Shown: positions 15,965 to 25,833, counted from the stretch's first letter. The stretch: DNA of 64,000 bases from Paenibacillus sp. SYP-B3998 (GCF_010820665.1 NZ_JAAIKC010000015.1:1-64000), one strand, 5' to 3'. Translations and numbers: made by a program. Notes: generated by a model from the letters alone, not told the origin.

Positions 15965-17440
15965 CTATTGCCTTGTCGGCTCGAACGGCGTTTCCGAGAA
16001 CCAGGGCAACAGCTCTTCCAGAATCGCCTCGACGGACCTTCCGTCTTTCGCCTTAAGCCCGGCGAGTAGCCGCTTGCCTTCATCCGATTCGGATAGAACT
16101 TGGACGGCCGTCTGCGGGTTGAAAATGTGACTGGGTGATACGGACAACGTATTCACGGCCCAATAGAGCCCGTATAGTTGCCAATCGGGCTTGCTTGTAG
16201 CGTGCTTGAGATACATCTCCATATATTCCCGGCTGAACGCATTCCCCATGCGCGAATCCGAACCTTCGTATTCGACACCTTCCCACCGCAGATCGGCCGT
16301 GCAGTTTAACCAGAAGGCCGGCTCGATCGCTTCTTTGATTCGGCGAAGTACACCGTGCTCCCAATCAGGTCGGAAATCGCCGTGTCGCTCTAGCAGAGAG
16401 GTTTCCAGTATTTCGGCAGCGATCGCGGCTACAGTCATGCCTTGGCCGAAGATCGGATCGTAGATGCAGTAAGCATCTCCCAAGACCAGCAATCCTGCAG
16501 GCCAACGGGACATCTGTTCGTAGCGATGACAGTACAATTCTGGAACGCGGAAGCCTCGAGGAGAGGTGATGGGTTCCAGATCGCGTACGATTTCCGAAAT
16601 GATCGGGCTCGGAAGCTGCTCCACGGCCAGTTCAAATTCGGCGGCATCCGTCGGAGGGTAATTCCCGCCCGGGCGGTAGAGCAGCACTTCGGCAATCTGG
16701 TTCTCGATAAATGAGAACACGCCCGTGTAAGTGCCGCCTGCAGGCTGACCCTGAAGGTTGATGACGTCCCATTTATCGATTAAGTGGGTCAGATGAGAAG
16801 GCACTTTATATCGGCGAGTGCTGTATCCGAGCGAAACTTTCAGAAGATCCGGCTTCGGTACCTCGTATCCCAAATCCGTAAGCCATCCCGAAAGTTTCGA
16901 GGAACGTCCACTCGTATCAATAACCAGATCGGCTGTCAGAGCCTTCTCCTGCTTGGATTGATCACGATCTCTAGCTTGAACGCCGGTAACGACTGACCGA
17001 CCAGGGGTCGTTAACAACCCGATCACATCATGCCTGGGTAGGAAGCGTACGTTAGGAATGGCTTTTACGCGTTGGCGGATGGCCCACTCAAGTACAGCTC
17101 GACTAAATTTGATATCATTCCGGTCATACTTCATTTCTAGGCTCCCGTGCTGGTTCATGAAATAAATGGCTTTGTTCAGAGACGAAGGGGAACCTTGCAC
17201 CACTAAGTCATGCTCATATCCCGGAAAAAGCCGTTCCGTGATCGATTTCCCGCGCGTCGTAAAGCGATGCGGATGGAATGCCTGCGGAGTTCCGGGACGG
17301 AGGTCTGGCCCTGAGGGGAAGTCGTCTTTCTCGACGATCAGCACCTCTTCATAATGATCCGAGAGTACGCGTGCGGTCATTAATCCGGCCATCCCCCCGC
17401 CAATGACGATGGCATTGCTTTTGTTAGGATTGGTTGTCAT
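15965..17440 (-). CDS. FAD-dependent monooxygenase
   Basis: 491 residues. Rossmann motif for FAD at 11-20 (IVIGGGMAGL) with Glu at the end of strand 2 (VEKDD), a second FAD contact LVIDTSGRSS, and the late FAD motif LVLGDAYCIYDPIFGQGMTV (GDA...P). This is the aromatic or polyketide hydroxylase superfamily, close to the group that includes small-molecule and antibiotic hydroxylases; FHPHRFTTRG near residue 55 replaces the usual substrate loop. ATG follows GGGGGAATTATGAC. Operon with its TetR regulator and paired operators suggests inducible detoxification of an aromatic compound. The substrate cannot be read from sequence. Confidence 0.82.
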   Translation of the reverse strand: MTTNPNKSNAIVIGGGMAGLMTARVLSDHYEEVLIVEKDDFPSGPDLRPGTPQAFHPHRFTTRGKSITERLFPGYEHDLVVQGSPSSLNKAIYFMNQHGSLEMKYDRNDIKFSRAVLEWAIRQRVKAIPNVRFLPRHDVIGLLTTPGRSVVTGVQARDRDQSKQEKALTADLVIDTSGRSSKLSGWLTDLGYEVPKPDLLKVSLGYSTRRYKVPSHLTHLIDKWDVINLQGQPAGGTYTGVFSFIENQIAEVLLYRPGGNYPPTDAAEFELAVEQLPSPIISEIVRDLEPITSPRGFRVPELYCHRYEQMSRWPAGLLVLGDAYCIYDPIFGQGMTVAAIAAEILETSLLERHGDFRPDWEHGVLRRIKEAIEPAFWLNCTADLRWEGVEYEGSDSRMGNAFSREYMEMYLKHATSKPDWQLYGLYWAVNTLSVSPSHIFNPQTAVQVLSESDEGKRLLAGLKAKDGRSVEAILEELLPWFSETPFEPTRQ

Positions 17441-17464
17441 GTCATAATTCCCCCTTAATTTAGA

Positions 17465-17551
17465 TTGACTTATTCAGTCAATAATTACATAAAAAAATTC
17501 ATAAAGGAATTTCATTCTAAATCCAAAATATAGATTGAACGATTCAGTCAA
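17465..17551. promoter_or_regulatory. Two TetR-type operators
   Basis: TTGACT-N5-AGTCAA at 17465-17481 and the near-copy TTGAACGATTCAGTCAA at 17535-17551, 70 bases apart. They share ATTCAGTCAA, the classical half site of many TetR repressors, and lie just upstream of the monooxygenase-TetR operon. Confidence 0.75.
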
Positions 17552-17751
17552 TGTTATTATGCGATAATTCCTAATTTCTGTCAACACGGTTTTAAGATAC
17601 TATGAAGACAAAAGACCTTTCACGCAAAGCTCTCTGAAACACCGTTGTGTAGGGGAAACCGACAGCTAGCATCTGACGAGTACTGGGTATTCTCTCTTAC
17701 TATAAATTTGCCTAAGGCAAACTGGTCGATTTTCTGTTGGTCTACTGATAA

Positions 17752-17823
17752 CTGCCCGTTACTTCAACGATATAAAAAAGAGGAGCTGCCGCGAAGCAAG
17801 ACCCTCAACCCTCGTTAGCGTAA
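17752..17823 (+). repeat. Dispersed hairpin repeat, copy 5
   Basis: CTGCCCGTTACTTCAAC left end, AGGAGCTGCC hairpin arm with a damaged right arm, and CTCGTTAGCGTAAC at the end. Confidence 0.55.
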
Positions 17824-17865
17824 CAACATCATTTCACTAAAAGATAACTTGCTGAAACCTTAACT

Positions 17866-18531
17866 TTATAATCCTTGGCTAAGTCCTAATATCTGATCAT
17901 TTACATTTACATTACTTAATCCCCCGTGATAACAAACCACGGATGCAATGTCAAGGTCTACATATTTTTTCAAAGAGAGACGAGCTGCATTCATATCCAG
18001 TGTGGTCGGGACATGAATTCCCCCGAGAATCCCGTCTACACTGTACATCGAATCCCCGGCAATGAGAGTCTTACTTTGCCTTAAATAAAGGCTGATATGA
18101 CCGGGAGTATGCCCAGGAGTATGGATGACGCGAATCCTGCCGCAAAACGGCAGTTCCTGACCGTCTATCAAGGTTTCATCCACTTTGCCCTTCGGGGGAT
18201 TCTCAAGGTGACCGTCTTTTATAAGAGGTATCTCCCCCTGAATATACGGCTTATCCAGCTCGTGTGCATATACTTTAACATCATTGCCACACTCCTTCAA
18301 AATCTCAGGAAGACTGCCTATATGATCCATATCCTGATGCGTCAAAATCACAACTTTTAGTTTGTCGAACGACAGTCCTACCTTTTCCATGGCGATGCGT
18401 AAATCTTCAATTTGCCCTGGGAATCCTGTGTCTATTAAAACGGCCATGTCCTGATCCCACAAAAGAGTTGGGTGAATAATATTCCCATGAAAATCTAGAT
18501 GAAGCATTTCTACTCCCTTAGATACTTCCAT
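17866..18531 (-). CDS. MBL-fold metallo-hydrolase
   Basis: 221 residues, metallo-beta-lactamase fold. Metal motif reads VILTHQDMDHIGS, the HQDxDH variant in which the second His of HxHxDH is Asp; this variant is common in YqgX- and lactonase-like subgroups. Later ligands are visible in HTPGHTPGHISLYL, LIAGDSMYS and VCYHGG. ATG follows GGAGGTCCGAAATT. It is monocistronic and may be a lactonase or glyoxalase-II-like thioesterase; the substrate is unknown. Confidence 0.82.
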   Translation of the reverse strand: MEVSKGVEMLHLDFHGNIIHPTLLWDQDMAVLIDTGFPGQIEDLRIAMEKVGLSFDKLKVVILTHQDMDHIGSLPEILKECGNDVKVYAHELDKPYIQGEIPLIKDGHLENPPKGKVDETLIDGQELPFCGRIRVIHTPGHTPGHISLYLRQSKTLIAGDSMYSVDGILGGIHVPTTLDMNAARLSLKKYVDLDIASVVCYHGGLSNVNVNDQILGLSQGL

Positions 18532-18900
18532 AATTTCGGACCTCCATAAAATAAATTTTGTACGTAAAACAATATTATTACTAAGATTTAGCTGTTGTCA
18601 ACATCTTCACGATAAATCATCGCTCGACATATCTTTTGGTACTGCATTAAACTGCCCGTTAGCTCAACTAACCTTCTGACCGATGCTCTAGGTCTAGACT
18701 AATAAGGTGAGCTCCTATATCACGTGAAAATTAAATGTGATAATACCGGTATTGCTTGGAAGAAGTATTTACACGATAATTTAATTGTAAGATCCTTTTA
18801 TGAGGAGTGGATTTCATGCTAAATCCTAATACCTTCTTCCGTTAGTTGCGTTGGTACCATGGTGAGAACCATAATCTAACCCCACGCAGCGGGGAAGAAA
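18532..18900. other. Intergenic stretch with a repeat fragment and 5' hairpins
   Basis: Contains a left-end fragment of the hairpin repeat (18652-18672) and two small hairpins just before the gene at 18901: ATGGT/ACCAT (about 18858-18871) and CCCC/GGGG (about 18881-18894), the second covering the ribosome site. No further gene is seen. Confidence 0.4.
18652..18672 (+). repeat. Dispersed hairpin repeat, left-end fragment
   Basis: CTGCCCGTTAGCTCAACTAAC matches the left end of copies 1 and 5, but no hairpin follows. Confidence 0.45.
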
Positions 18901-19170
18901 ATGTTCAATCAAGAAGAAATCTTGACTTGGGAAAACGAAATTACATTTAAAAAGACATTTATTAAGACAAAATGCCATAAGGACCCACGAATTGAGAAAC
19001 TAAAAGAGGTTCGAAAAGGCATTAAAGCAGTCCATTACAACAAAGAAATAAAATCCTGTCGAAAAGATCATTACAGGCTTTACAGAAACAAGATGACTCA
19101 ATTGGTACGCTCAGAAAATTTTGATATGATCGTTAGCTACAAAAGAACAAGCGGCTGGCTAACTTGGTAA
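18901..19170 (+). CDS. Small basic hypothetical protein
   Basis: 89 residues, about a quarter Lys/Arg, with three cysteine/histidine-containing spots (KCHKDPR, SCRKDHYR) and the C-terminal YKRTSGWLTW. No membrane helix. GGGGAAG precedes the ATG and a strong terminator follows the stop, which together support a real gene. I believe similar proteins occur as unnamed small proteins in Paenibacillus; a nucleic-acid-binding role would fit the charge but is a guess. Confidence 0.6.
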   Translation: MFNQEEILTWENEITFKKTFIKTKCHKDPRIEKLKEVRKGIKAVHYNKEIKSCRKDHYRLYRNKMTQLVRSENFDMIVSYKRTSGWLTW

Positions 19171-19183
19171 ATATTCATTAAAT

Positions 19184-19217
19184 CGAAACCCCGATGTCAA
19201 TAGACCCGGGGTTTCTT
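19184..19217 (+). terminator. Terminator of the small basic protein gene
   Basis: GAAACCCCG pairs with CCGGGGTTTC around a ten-base loop, followed by TTAATTT. Confidence 0.75.
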
Positions 19218-19382
19218 AATTTACTTTCAATTAGGAATAATTTTGGAAAATGTCTTATACCAACTAATCCTTACACTTTATTTTCAGTCTAAAACTTTAT
19301 AATTTCGAGACACAAACCAGGAAACCCCAAGGGAGAGAAATCACTAAATAGATTCTCACTCATCTAACTTTTCTAAAAAAAC

Positions 19383-20267
19383 TTACTTACGAAAAGTCAA
19401 GCCTATTGCCGTTTTATGCAGCACCAGAGCCCCCATACCTAATGAAAATAAAAAGCAGCCGCTGACAAAAAGCGGAAGTAAGGACCACTCAATAATAGAG
19501 TGACCGAGATACGTCTGCCAACCGATTCCTATTAAGCCGAGCAAGTAGGCGGTTCCCGTTAGATGGATCAATCTACTTTGAGATTTGGTCGTAAGCAGGC
19601 TTCGTTCACTCAACCAAGCGACAATCGGCACTGCTTGAATCGCGTGAAAGCCAAGGCCATGCAGCCAAATAATATTTCCATGAAGGCCGACAATGCGCCC
19701 TTGGTTGACAGAAATCCAGATACCAGCTGCAAATGAGCATATAATTGCAATCATCGCATAGCGGATACCAATCACCAGATTCGGACGAAGCATATACGCT
19801 TTTCGACGGAAATAGTGAATGGCCAAAAACAGATAAGACAGAATCAATAACAGAGCGACAAAAGCAAAAATAGAGCCGACCGTAAGATCAAAGGTGCTAT
19901 CCCCTTTCACAAACCTAGGGTTGACGCCTCGAAAGTTTTGTACGGTTTCTGCAAAGTAAGAATACAGTGCAAGCAAGATGTAAGACCATCGGAAGAATAC
20001 TCTGCCTTTCGCACCCATTGCTGAAAATGGTACGATTGCTGCCGTTGATATCAGAAATATCCCTAACGCAGCATCAAAAGAGATTGCATTTGTAACATTA
20101 CCATTAGGAGGTACAGCCCCCCCATAGAGCAGCACCCAGGCTGCACTCAGCACTGCAAGCAAGACGCCGAGCAGGCCGGTAAGCACTAGCCATTTCTCCC
20201 CTTCAAAAAATTGGACTGCCCGCTTTTTCCTTTCAAAACCGCTCTTCGAACTCTCATGATCCATCAT
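19383..20267 (-). CDS. Eight-helix hypothetical membrane protein
   Basis: 294 residues with a charged N-terminus (about 30 residues) and eight predicted membrane helices. Histidines lie at or in helices (LAIHYFRR, LHGNIIWLHGLGFHAIQ, YLGHSIIEW), a pattern seen in heme- or quinone-interacting membrane proteins, but no known motif is complete. The ATG follows ATAAGGAGGGAAT. It follows the nitric oxide synthase gene on the same strand but a terminator separates them. Family unknown. Confidence 0.6.
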   Translation of the reverse strand: MMDHESSKSGFERKKRAVQFFEGEKWLVLTGLLGVLLAVLSAAWVLLYGGAVPPNGNVTNAISFDAALGIFLISTAAIVPFSAMGAKGRVFFRWSYILLALYSYFAETVQNFRGVNPRFVKGDSTFDLTVGSIFAFVALLLILSYLFLAIHYFRRKAYMLRPNLVIGIRYAMIAIICSFAAGIWISVNQGRIVGLHGNIIWLHGLGFHAIQAVPIVAWLSERSLLTTKSQSRLIHLTGTAYLLGLIGIGWQTYLGHSIIEWSLLPLFVSGCFLFSLGMGALVLHKTAIGLTFRK

Positions 20268-20432
20268 ATTCCCTCCTTATATATGGTTTGATCCTCGATA
20301 TTTCCCATTTTATAATAAGAAAAATTTTCCAAAAACTCTCTCAAGACCAGACTTCATCCTAGACCTTAGTCGAAAAATTTTCAGACCATAAGAGGATTGC
20401 GAGCTCCACTGTTCTGCCAGCCAACGCAACGC

Positions 20433-20472
20433 AAAAAAGAGCCTGCCGCCAAAGTTTGGCAGCAAAGCTCTA
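20433..20472 (-). terminator. Terminator of the nitric oxide synthase gene
   Basis: AGAGC-TTTG-CTGCCAAA pairs with TTTGGCGGCAG-GCTCT on the minus strand and is followed by TTTTTTGCG. Confidence 0.75.
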
Positions 20473-20502
20473 TTTCATTAATTATAAATTTCTACTAAAC
20501 CT

Positions 20503-21654
20503 TTATAAATTCTTCATTCTTATTTCTTCATTCTTCACTGCTCGGCTCTCATCTTGATAAAAAAAGTTAGGCAATTTCACTTCATCCCGATAGGAACTAT
20601 GAAAGATATGCGTAGTTGCTGGCGAAAGCGGAGGGATTAACCAAGACCATCTACCCGTCACTTCGCGACCGCTTTTTTGCTCTTTTTCTTCAAAGCGCAT
20701 AAACTGTTGCGCCGCTGCATGATGATCTACTATCGCGACACCTTGTGTTTGATAAGAGTGCAGCACCGCCACATTCAACTCAACGAGCGCTTTATCTTTC
20801 CAAAGCGAAGACGATCTCTGCGTATCAAGCCCCATAACCGCGGCTACAAGAGGCAGCATGTCGTAGCGCGACGTGTCAGCGAAGTTTCTTGCACCAATTT
20901 CCGTACCCATATACCATCCATTGAAGGGTGCTGCTGGGTAAACAATTCCCCCGATTTCAAGGCGCATATTGGATACAATAGGCACCCCATACCACTTGAG
21001 TTGCAGATCCTCAAACTCTGGCATGTTAGGATGCGTAATATTAACCTCGATAACGAACTCCTTAGGGATTTCAAAAAAACGTGGCGCTCGCTCGCCGATC
21101 TGCACAACGAGCGGCAGTATATCAAAATGCGTCCCTGATCCGTTCCAGCCCAGTGTTTCACAAAGCTTCGTGAATGCGTAAGATGCCGGATCTCCAATCC
21201 TGCCCTGTTCCGTTTCATAACCCGCGTATCGAATTAATTGTTCGTTATAAATGCGAACTTTGCGATGAGGGTGATGCGCAGGTGGAAAAATGGTCACCAC
21301 AGGACGAATTTTGCCCCCATTCGTAGCGGTTTCAATATGATGAAATAGTGCCTCTATCCCCTGCTCTTCAGTTTCGATATGCCTAGCGTCGTGAATCTGC
21401 AAAGTTTCCCAGAATAACCTTCCAATGCATCGATTGCTGTTGCGCCATGCCATTTTTGCACCATGATGAAGTTCTTCCATTGTGTGCTCATAATAACCAT
21501 GATCATGAACGTGCTGCTTAATTTCAGCTAAGCGATTTTGAACAGCCATCTGATCTTTCCCTAATTCGCTATAGCATTCAACGATGAAGGAGCTGGCTGC
21601 TTCAAAAAGTTGAAGTTGGTCTTGGTCTTCCAATAGTTGATCTTGATGCTTCAT
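20503..21654 (-). CDS. nos: Bacterial nitric oxide synthase, oxygenase domain
   Basis: Makes NO and citrulline from L-arginine using heme and tetrahydrofolate/biopterin; bacterial forms lack the reductase domain and borrow cellular electron carriers. 383 residues from the ATG at 21654, behind GACGGGAGTTACAGAC; an in-frame ATG at 21687 has no ribosome site. Heme-ligand Cys76 in [14 protein letters not shown]. Substrate-binding block with the conserved Glu in [14 protein letters not shown], Trp-rich pterin site in [19 protein letters not shown], and RPVVTIFPP, all diagnostic. The length is slightly above the usual 360 owing to a longer N-terminus and a charged tail. Bacillus NOS protects against oxidative stress and antibiotics. 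A chimeric pseudogene lies directly upstream. Confidence 0.95.
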   Translation of the reverse strand: MKHQDQLLEDQDQLQLFEAASSFIVECYSELGKDQMAVQNRLAEIKQHVHDHGYYEHTMEELHHGAKMAWRNSNRCIGRLFWETLQIHDARHIETEEQGIEALFHHIETATNGGKIRPVVTIFPPAHHPHRKVRIYNEQLIRYAGYETEQGRIGDPASYAFTKLCETLGWNGSGTHFDILPLVVQIGERAPRFFEIPKEFVIEVNITHPNMPEFEDLQLKWYGVPIVSNMRLEIGGIVYPAAPFNGWYMGTEIGARNFADTSRYDMLPLVAAVMGLDTQRSSSLWKDKALVELNVAVLHSYQTQGVAIVDHHAAAQQFMRFEEKEQKSGREVTGRWSWLIPPLSPATTHIFHSSYRDEVKLPNFFYQDESRAVKNEEIRMKNL

Positions 21655-21680
21655 GTCTGTAACTCCCGTCAATGTTAAGT

Positions 21681-21856
21681 CGAACATTCAGCAGAACTTC
21701 GACCGTGCTTCGTCTGCTTTCCACCCATTCGTGTGCTTTGGCCGCATCTTTCCAGGCAAACTGCTGGCCAATGTTCATTTGTAATCGGCCATTACCTAAG
21801 TAGGCCAAAACCTGCTCCGCCGTATCACGTAAAAGATGCGGACGCTGAGCACGATG
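21681..21856 (-). pseudogene. C-terminal fragment of a quinone oxidoreductase gene
   Basis: Reads LLRDTAEQVLAYLGNGRLQM, then GQQFAWKDAAKAHEWVESRR and VEVLL, which is the end of the zinc-type alcohol dehydrogenase/NADPH:quinone reductase family (typically ...FPLEDAAEAHR-LESR-T-GKVLL). Only about 55 residues remain, with no start. Joined at its left (5') side to a pirin fragment in another frame. Confidence 0.6.
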
Positions 21857-21950
21857 GTGACGATCTCCATATCCCTGTGCGGATGCTGCCCGAAGCCTCT
21901 CCCCGCAGCAATGTCATCATCGTTGCAACACGCATTGCGTGATTATGCTG
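21848..21950 (-). pseudogene. Pirin gene fragment
   Basis: Reads NDDDIAAGRGFGQHPHRDME then IVTIVLS, which matches the cupin metal-binding segment of YhaK-type pirins (VLNDD-I-PG-GFG-HPHR-MEI-TYVL). An AMRV just before it is in another frame. It is a fragment of about 35 residues and cannot be functional. Confidence 0.6.
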
Positions 21951-22089
21951 GAGATACTTGAATCACCGGCATCGCCTCTTCATTTTAGTACTTATAGCTT
22001 ATCATAGGCTTTCTACAGAAAGAAGGGCCGCCCCATAGTTGTCATATACCTGACACATAGAGCAGCCCATCTATGATTTCCCCAAAGTA

Positions 22090-24129
22090 CTAGCCTTCGA
22101 AACGAGATAGTGATGTATTAAGTTCAGCAGCCATGCGATTTAAATCATCTGCTGATTCCGAAATATGACGTATCGAAGCATTCTGACCTTCGGAAGCCTC
22201 CTTGATCGTATGCGATTGTCGCGCCGTAGCCAAATAAGAAACAGTGGCGCTTGACATCGAAGCGGACACTTCCTGCGTACCTGCCGCCATTTGCTCAGCT
22301 ACAGCTGAGATATCATTGATTTGATCCGTTATTTTCACGAAAGTCTCCTGCATCCGATGAAACACATTGCCGACATCGTCAACCATCTCGCGACCTCGCA
22401 ATACACCTTCAACGCTTTGCTTCATCATATGGACAGCGCTTTGCGTCGTTTCCAACATATTCTTAATCTTCTCAGTGATCAGAAGGCTTGAGTTATGCGA
22501 TTGTTCAGCTAGCTTCTTCACTTCCCCAGCCACGACAGCGAAGCCTCTTCCTTGTTCGCCAACGCGGGCAGCTTCTATTGATGCATTCAGAGATAGCAAC
22601 GTTGTTTGATTGGCTATGTTGGAAATAAAGGTAACGATCTCCGAGATCGAAGATGAGTATTCGGATAATTTTTGCATTTCCTTTGCTGTTTCTTCAACAG
22701 AGGCTTGAACCGTAGACATATGTTGAACAACGTCTTGAACAACTAGCTGTCCACTGTGCAGACGATCCACAGATTGCTGCGCTTCTTCGGACACAGTCCC
22801 TGAAGCTTCGGCCAGTCTCTGCACACCGTTAGCCATCTCTTCCATAGCCACTGAAGTTTGTTCGGAACTTTCTCTTTGATACTCACTGCTTTGAGCCACT
22901 TCGGTAATGCTCCCGTGGATTTGGGATGAAGCCTCTAAGGAACGCTGCGTCACCCCTGTAAGCCGATCAGAAGACTCCTCCATATGAGCAGCCGTTAGAC
23001 GAACCTGCGATAGGAATGACGAGAAGGTATCCAGCATAATGTTCAAATGCTCACTAACCTGCGCAATCTCATCTTTGCCCTTAACCTCAAACCGTGGCTT
23101 CAAATTCCCGGAAGAGAACTCCGCGATCACAACATTCATCCGTCTGAGCGGAAGCAGTAGATAGCGAAGCAAGACGGAGATGATCGTCGTCAACACAAGC
23201 AAGGCGATGATCAGATATATCACCGTATTTTTAGTAAAGGAAGTCACGTCCGCTAGAGCCACGGATTGAGGAACAGCAATCCCCACGGTCCAGCCTGTGT
23301 TTAGGACAGGCGCATAGGCAGCATAAAGCTTCCCACTCTTATCATTCGTTGACATGACCCCGCTTGTATGTTGATGAATCTTATCACCAAGCCCAGGCAT
23401 CCACTCGTTCTTGTTAATGTTCATCTTCATAATTTGCGAGCTGTCTGGATGATACATGACAGTTCCATCCTTACTAAGCAAGAAGTCATATCCCCCTTCT
23501 TGCGGCTTGTAACTAGCCATAATAGTAGGAATGGAAGTTAGCTTGAGATCTATGGCTACGAAACCAAGCAAATGATCCCCCTCTCGCAGCGCTTTCATGA
23601 TGCTAATGATCAGATCCCCAGTCTGCGCGTCTACATAGGGGTCTGAGTAATAGATATCCTTAGCAGCCGAGGCTCCTGCATACCATGGTCTGTCTTTCAT
23701 AACGTAGTTCTCTTTGGAAACACTACCTTCATGACCAATATAAAAGCTGCCATCTGCACTTACAACATAGACAAATGAGAGGAGCGGATCTGAAGCTTGT
23801 ATACCTTTCAAGAATTGAAATACCTCTTGATACTGCCCATCCGTAAGAGCATTGCTGCGCGAAGCAGCACTCCTCAAATAGGATACGATATGGGAATTTG
23901 TTGCCATGATATGAGGAATGGCCGCTTTTTCCAGAAATAATTCGCCTAGTTGAAATGAGAGCGCTTTACTTTCCGCTTGAAGGTTCATCTCAACTTGCCC
24001 TTGCATATTCGATTTGGCATTGAGAAAGATTAGTGTCCCTACTGATAATAAAATGACCACCATAATTGGCAGCAGAAACAGGGATACTTTCATGGACACC
24101 GAAGAACGAAACATAGTTAGTATTTTCAC
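22090..24129 (-). CDS. Methyl-accepting chemotaxis protein with dCache sensor
   Basis: 679 residues, GTG start behind GGGGTGACTGGTC. Membrane helix 1 about 14-37; periplasmic dCache_1 sensor 40-297 with the DRPWY-AG and [17 protein letters not shown] pattern of amino-acid-type dCache domains; membrane helix 2 about 301-326; HAMP about 327-380; long signalling coiled coil to about 660 with the hairpin tip [20 protein letters not shown] followed by [20 protein letters not shown]. The tip contacts CheA/CheW. Methylation sites are likely in the flanking coiled coils. Ligand unknown; the dCache type suggests amino acids or similar. Monocistronic. Confidence 0.93.
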   Translation of the reverse strand: MKILTMFRSSVSMKVSLFLLPIMVVILLSVGTLIFLNAKSNMQGQVEMNLQAESKALSFQLGELFLEKAAIPHIMATNSHIVSYLRSAASRSNALTDGQYQEVFQFLKGIQASDPLLSFVYVVSADGSFYIGHEGSVSKENYVMKDRPWYAGASAAKDIYYSDPYVDAQTGDLIISIMKALREGDHLLGFVAIDLKLTSIPTIMASYKPQEGGYDFLLSKDGTVMYHPDSSQIMKMNINKNEWMPGLGDKIHQHTSGVMSTNDKSGKLYAAYAPVLNTGWTVGIAVPQSVALADVTSFTKNTVIYLIIALLVLTTIISVLLRYLLLPLRRMNVVIAEFSSGNLKPRFEVKGKDEIAQVSEHLNIMLDTFSSFLSQVRLTAAHMEESSDRLTGVTQRSLEASSQIHGSITEVAQSSEYQRESSEQTSVAMEEMANGVQRLAEASGTVSEEAQQSVDRLHSGQLVVQDVVQHMSTVQASVEETAKEMQKLSEYSSSISEIVTFISNIANQTTLLSLNASIEAARVGEQGRGFAVVAGEVKKLAEQSHNSSLLITEKIKNMLETTQSAVHMMKQSVEGVLRGREMVDDVGNVFHRMQETFVKITDQINDISAVAEQMAAGTQEVSASMSSATVSYLATARQSHTIKEASEGQNASIRHISESADDLNRMAAELNTSLSRFEG

Positions 24130-24282
24130 GACCAGTCACCCCTTTATTGTAATTCGATTTTACGGAGCGCTCCTTCAAAAAGAGCATATCTCTATAACAA
24201 ACAATACAAAGCGCCCACTTACTTTTCCTGCTGATAACACGCTATAACGGCATCCAATAATTTCCTGAACAATCTATTGAAC

Positions 24283-24314
24283 GCAAAAAAACCGCCCAAG
24301 AACGGACGGTTTTC
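24283..24314 (-). terminator. Terminator of the NSS transporter gene
   Basis: AAAACCGTCC pairs with GGGCGGTTTT around a six-base loop and is followed by TTT on the minus strand. Confidence 0.75.
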
Positions 24315-24339
24315 CATACTAGCTGATTCAAACCAATCA

Positions 24340-25698
24340 TCACACTTTAATGAGTCCTACCGAGTATAGAAACACGAAGACAATAAGAATCGGCGCAACG
24401 AAACGAAGCAAAAACATCCACGCACGATACCAAAATCCCGTGAGGCCTGCTTCTTCGCCTGCACGTTTCCAAGCATACCCCGTAAACAGCGTAACAATAA
24501 GACCGCCAATTGGCATTAAAACATAGGAGGTAATAAAATCCATCAAATCGAAAATCCCTTTGCCACCCAGCTGAAAAGGACTGAGCACGCCTCCAACGGA
24601 AAGCCCTGCTGGTATTCCTACCAGAAAGCAGAGCACCGATACAATCACAGCCGCTTTAGCACGGCTCCACTTCCATTTGCTGATCGCATACGCTACGGGG
24701 ACTTCCAAAATGGAAATTGCGGACGTCAGCGCAGCAATGGCTAGAAGCAAGAAAAACAAACCGCCAAAGAAGGAGCCAAACGGCATCTGGGAGAAAGCAA
24801 CTGGCAAAGCCATGAAAGCTAGGCCTACGCCTTCTCCTGGCGCAAGTCCATACGAGAACACGGTCGGGAAAATGACGAGTCCCGCAATTAACGCATATAC
24901 CAGATCACCCAAACCAATGGCGAGTGTTGCAAGACCCAAGGACTGCTTTTTATCCACATAAGACCCATACGTCAGCATGCAACCCATCCCCAGAGATAAA
25001 GAGAAGAAGGCATGCCCTAAAGCTATGAGCGCTGATTCCGCATCCAGCTTCGAGAAGTCAGGCTTCAAGAAAAAAGATACTCCCTCAGCGGCACCGGGCA
25101 AGGTCAAAGAGCGAAACATCAGAATCAACAAAATAATTAAGAAACCAGGAATCAATATTTTGTTAAATTTCTCAATCCCTCCAGAGACCCCCTTCGCAAT
25201 CACCCAACCGCTAATCAACATGACGACGGCTTGCCAGAATATCGGCCAGTAACCTGCAGCAAAGGTTGTAAACTTCGCTTTGTAATCCGAACCTGATTGA
25301 AACAACAGCCCCGTGAAGGATTCAATCGTATAATGTAGCGTCCAACCGGCAACGACAGCGTAATAAGACATAATCATAAATGCTGTAAGGATGGATAGTA
25401 ACCCGAAAGCCCCCCAATATTTCTTACCCGTCAAATTTACAAAAGAGATCGAGGCGTTGCCCCGCCCCCCTCGGCCAATCGTCATCTCTGCCAGCATAAT
25501 AGGCAAGCCCACAATAATTAAGCAGACAATGAATAACAAGAAAAATGCAGCACCCCCGTGCTTTCCTGTAATATACGGGAACTTCCACATATTCCCCAAA
25601 CCAACGGAGCTGCCGATAGCGGCCAAAATAAACCCAGACCGACTAAAGCGCTCAATGCTCTTACTCTTAGGAGCTGAATTTCCCTGATTGTTTTTCAT
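24340..25698 (-). CDS. Sodium-dependent transporter, NSS/SNF family
   Basis: Na+-coupled uptake of an amino acid or amine, LeuT fold. 452 residues from the ATG at 25698 behind AGGGAGTACATC. Helix 1 has GFILAAIGSSVGLGNMWKFP, the Na-site motif; helix 6 region GHAFFSLSLGMGCMLTYGSY holds the unwound substrate-binding segment; 11 helices, as in the shorter bacterial branch such as YocR and YhdH of Bacillus. Substrate cannot be assigned. Single gene with terminator. Confidence 0.9.
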   Translation of the reverse strand: MKNNQGNSAPKSKSIERFSRSGFILAAIGSSVGLGNMWKFPYITGKHGGAAFFLLFIVCLIIVGLPIMLAEMTIGRGGRGNASISFVNLTGKKYWGAFGLLSILTAFMIMSYYAVVAGWTLHYTIESFTGLLFQSGSDYKAKFTTFAAGYWPIFWQAVVMLISGWVIAKGVSGGIEKFNKILIPGFLIILLILMFRSLTLPGAAEGVSFFLKPDFSKLDAESALIALGHAFFSLSLGMGCMLTYGSYVDKKQSLGLATLAIGLGDLVYALIAGLVIFPTVFSYGLAPGEGVGLAFMALPVAFSQMPFGSFFGGLFFLLLAIAALTSAISILEVPVAYAISKWKWSRAKAAVIVSVLCFLVGIPAGLSVGGVLSPFQLGGKGIFDLMDFITSYVLMPIGGLIVTLFTGYAWKRAGEEAGLTGFWYRAWMFLLRFVAPILIVFVFLYSVGLIKV

Positions 25699-25794
25699 GA
25701 TGTACTCCCTGTAGTATTTTTTATTTTTTAGGGTAAATGATTTGGAGATTACTGTCATCTTGTAATTATTTACAATTCATTTGATTTTCACTCC

Positions 25795-25828
25795 TAAAAA
25801 AAACAAGAGGCATATTGCGCCCCTTGTT
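25795..25828 (-). terminator. Terminator of the ABC-F gene
   Basis: AACAAGGGG pairs with CCTCTTGTT around an eight-base loop, with an eight-T run on the minus strand. Confidence 0.8.
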
Positions 25829-25833
25829 CTCTC

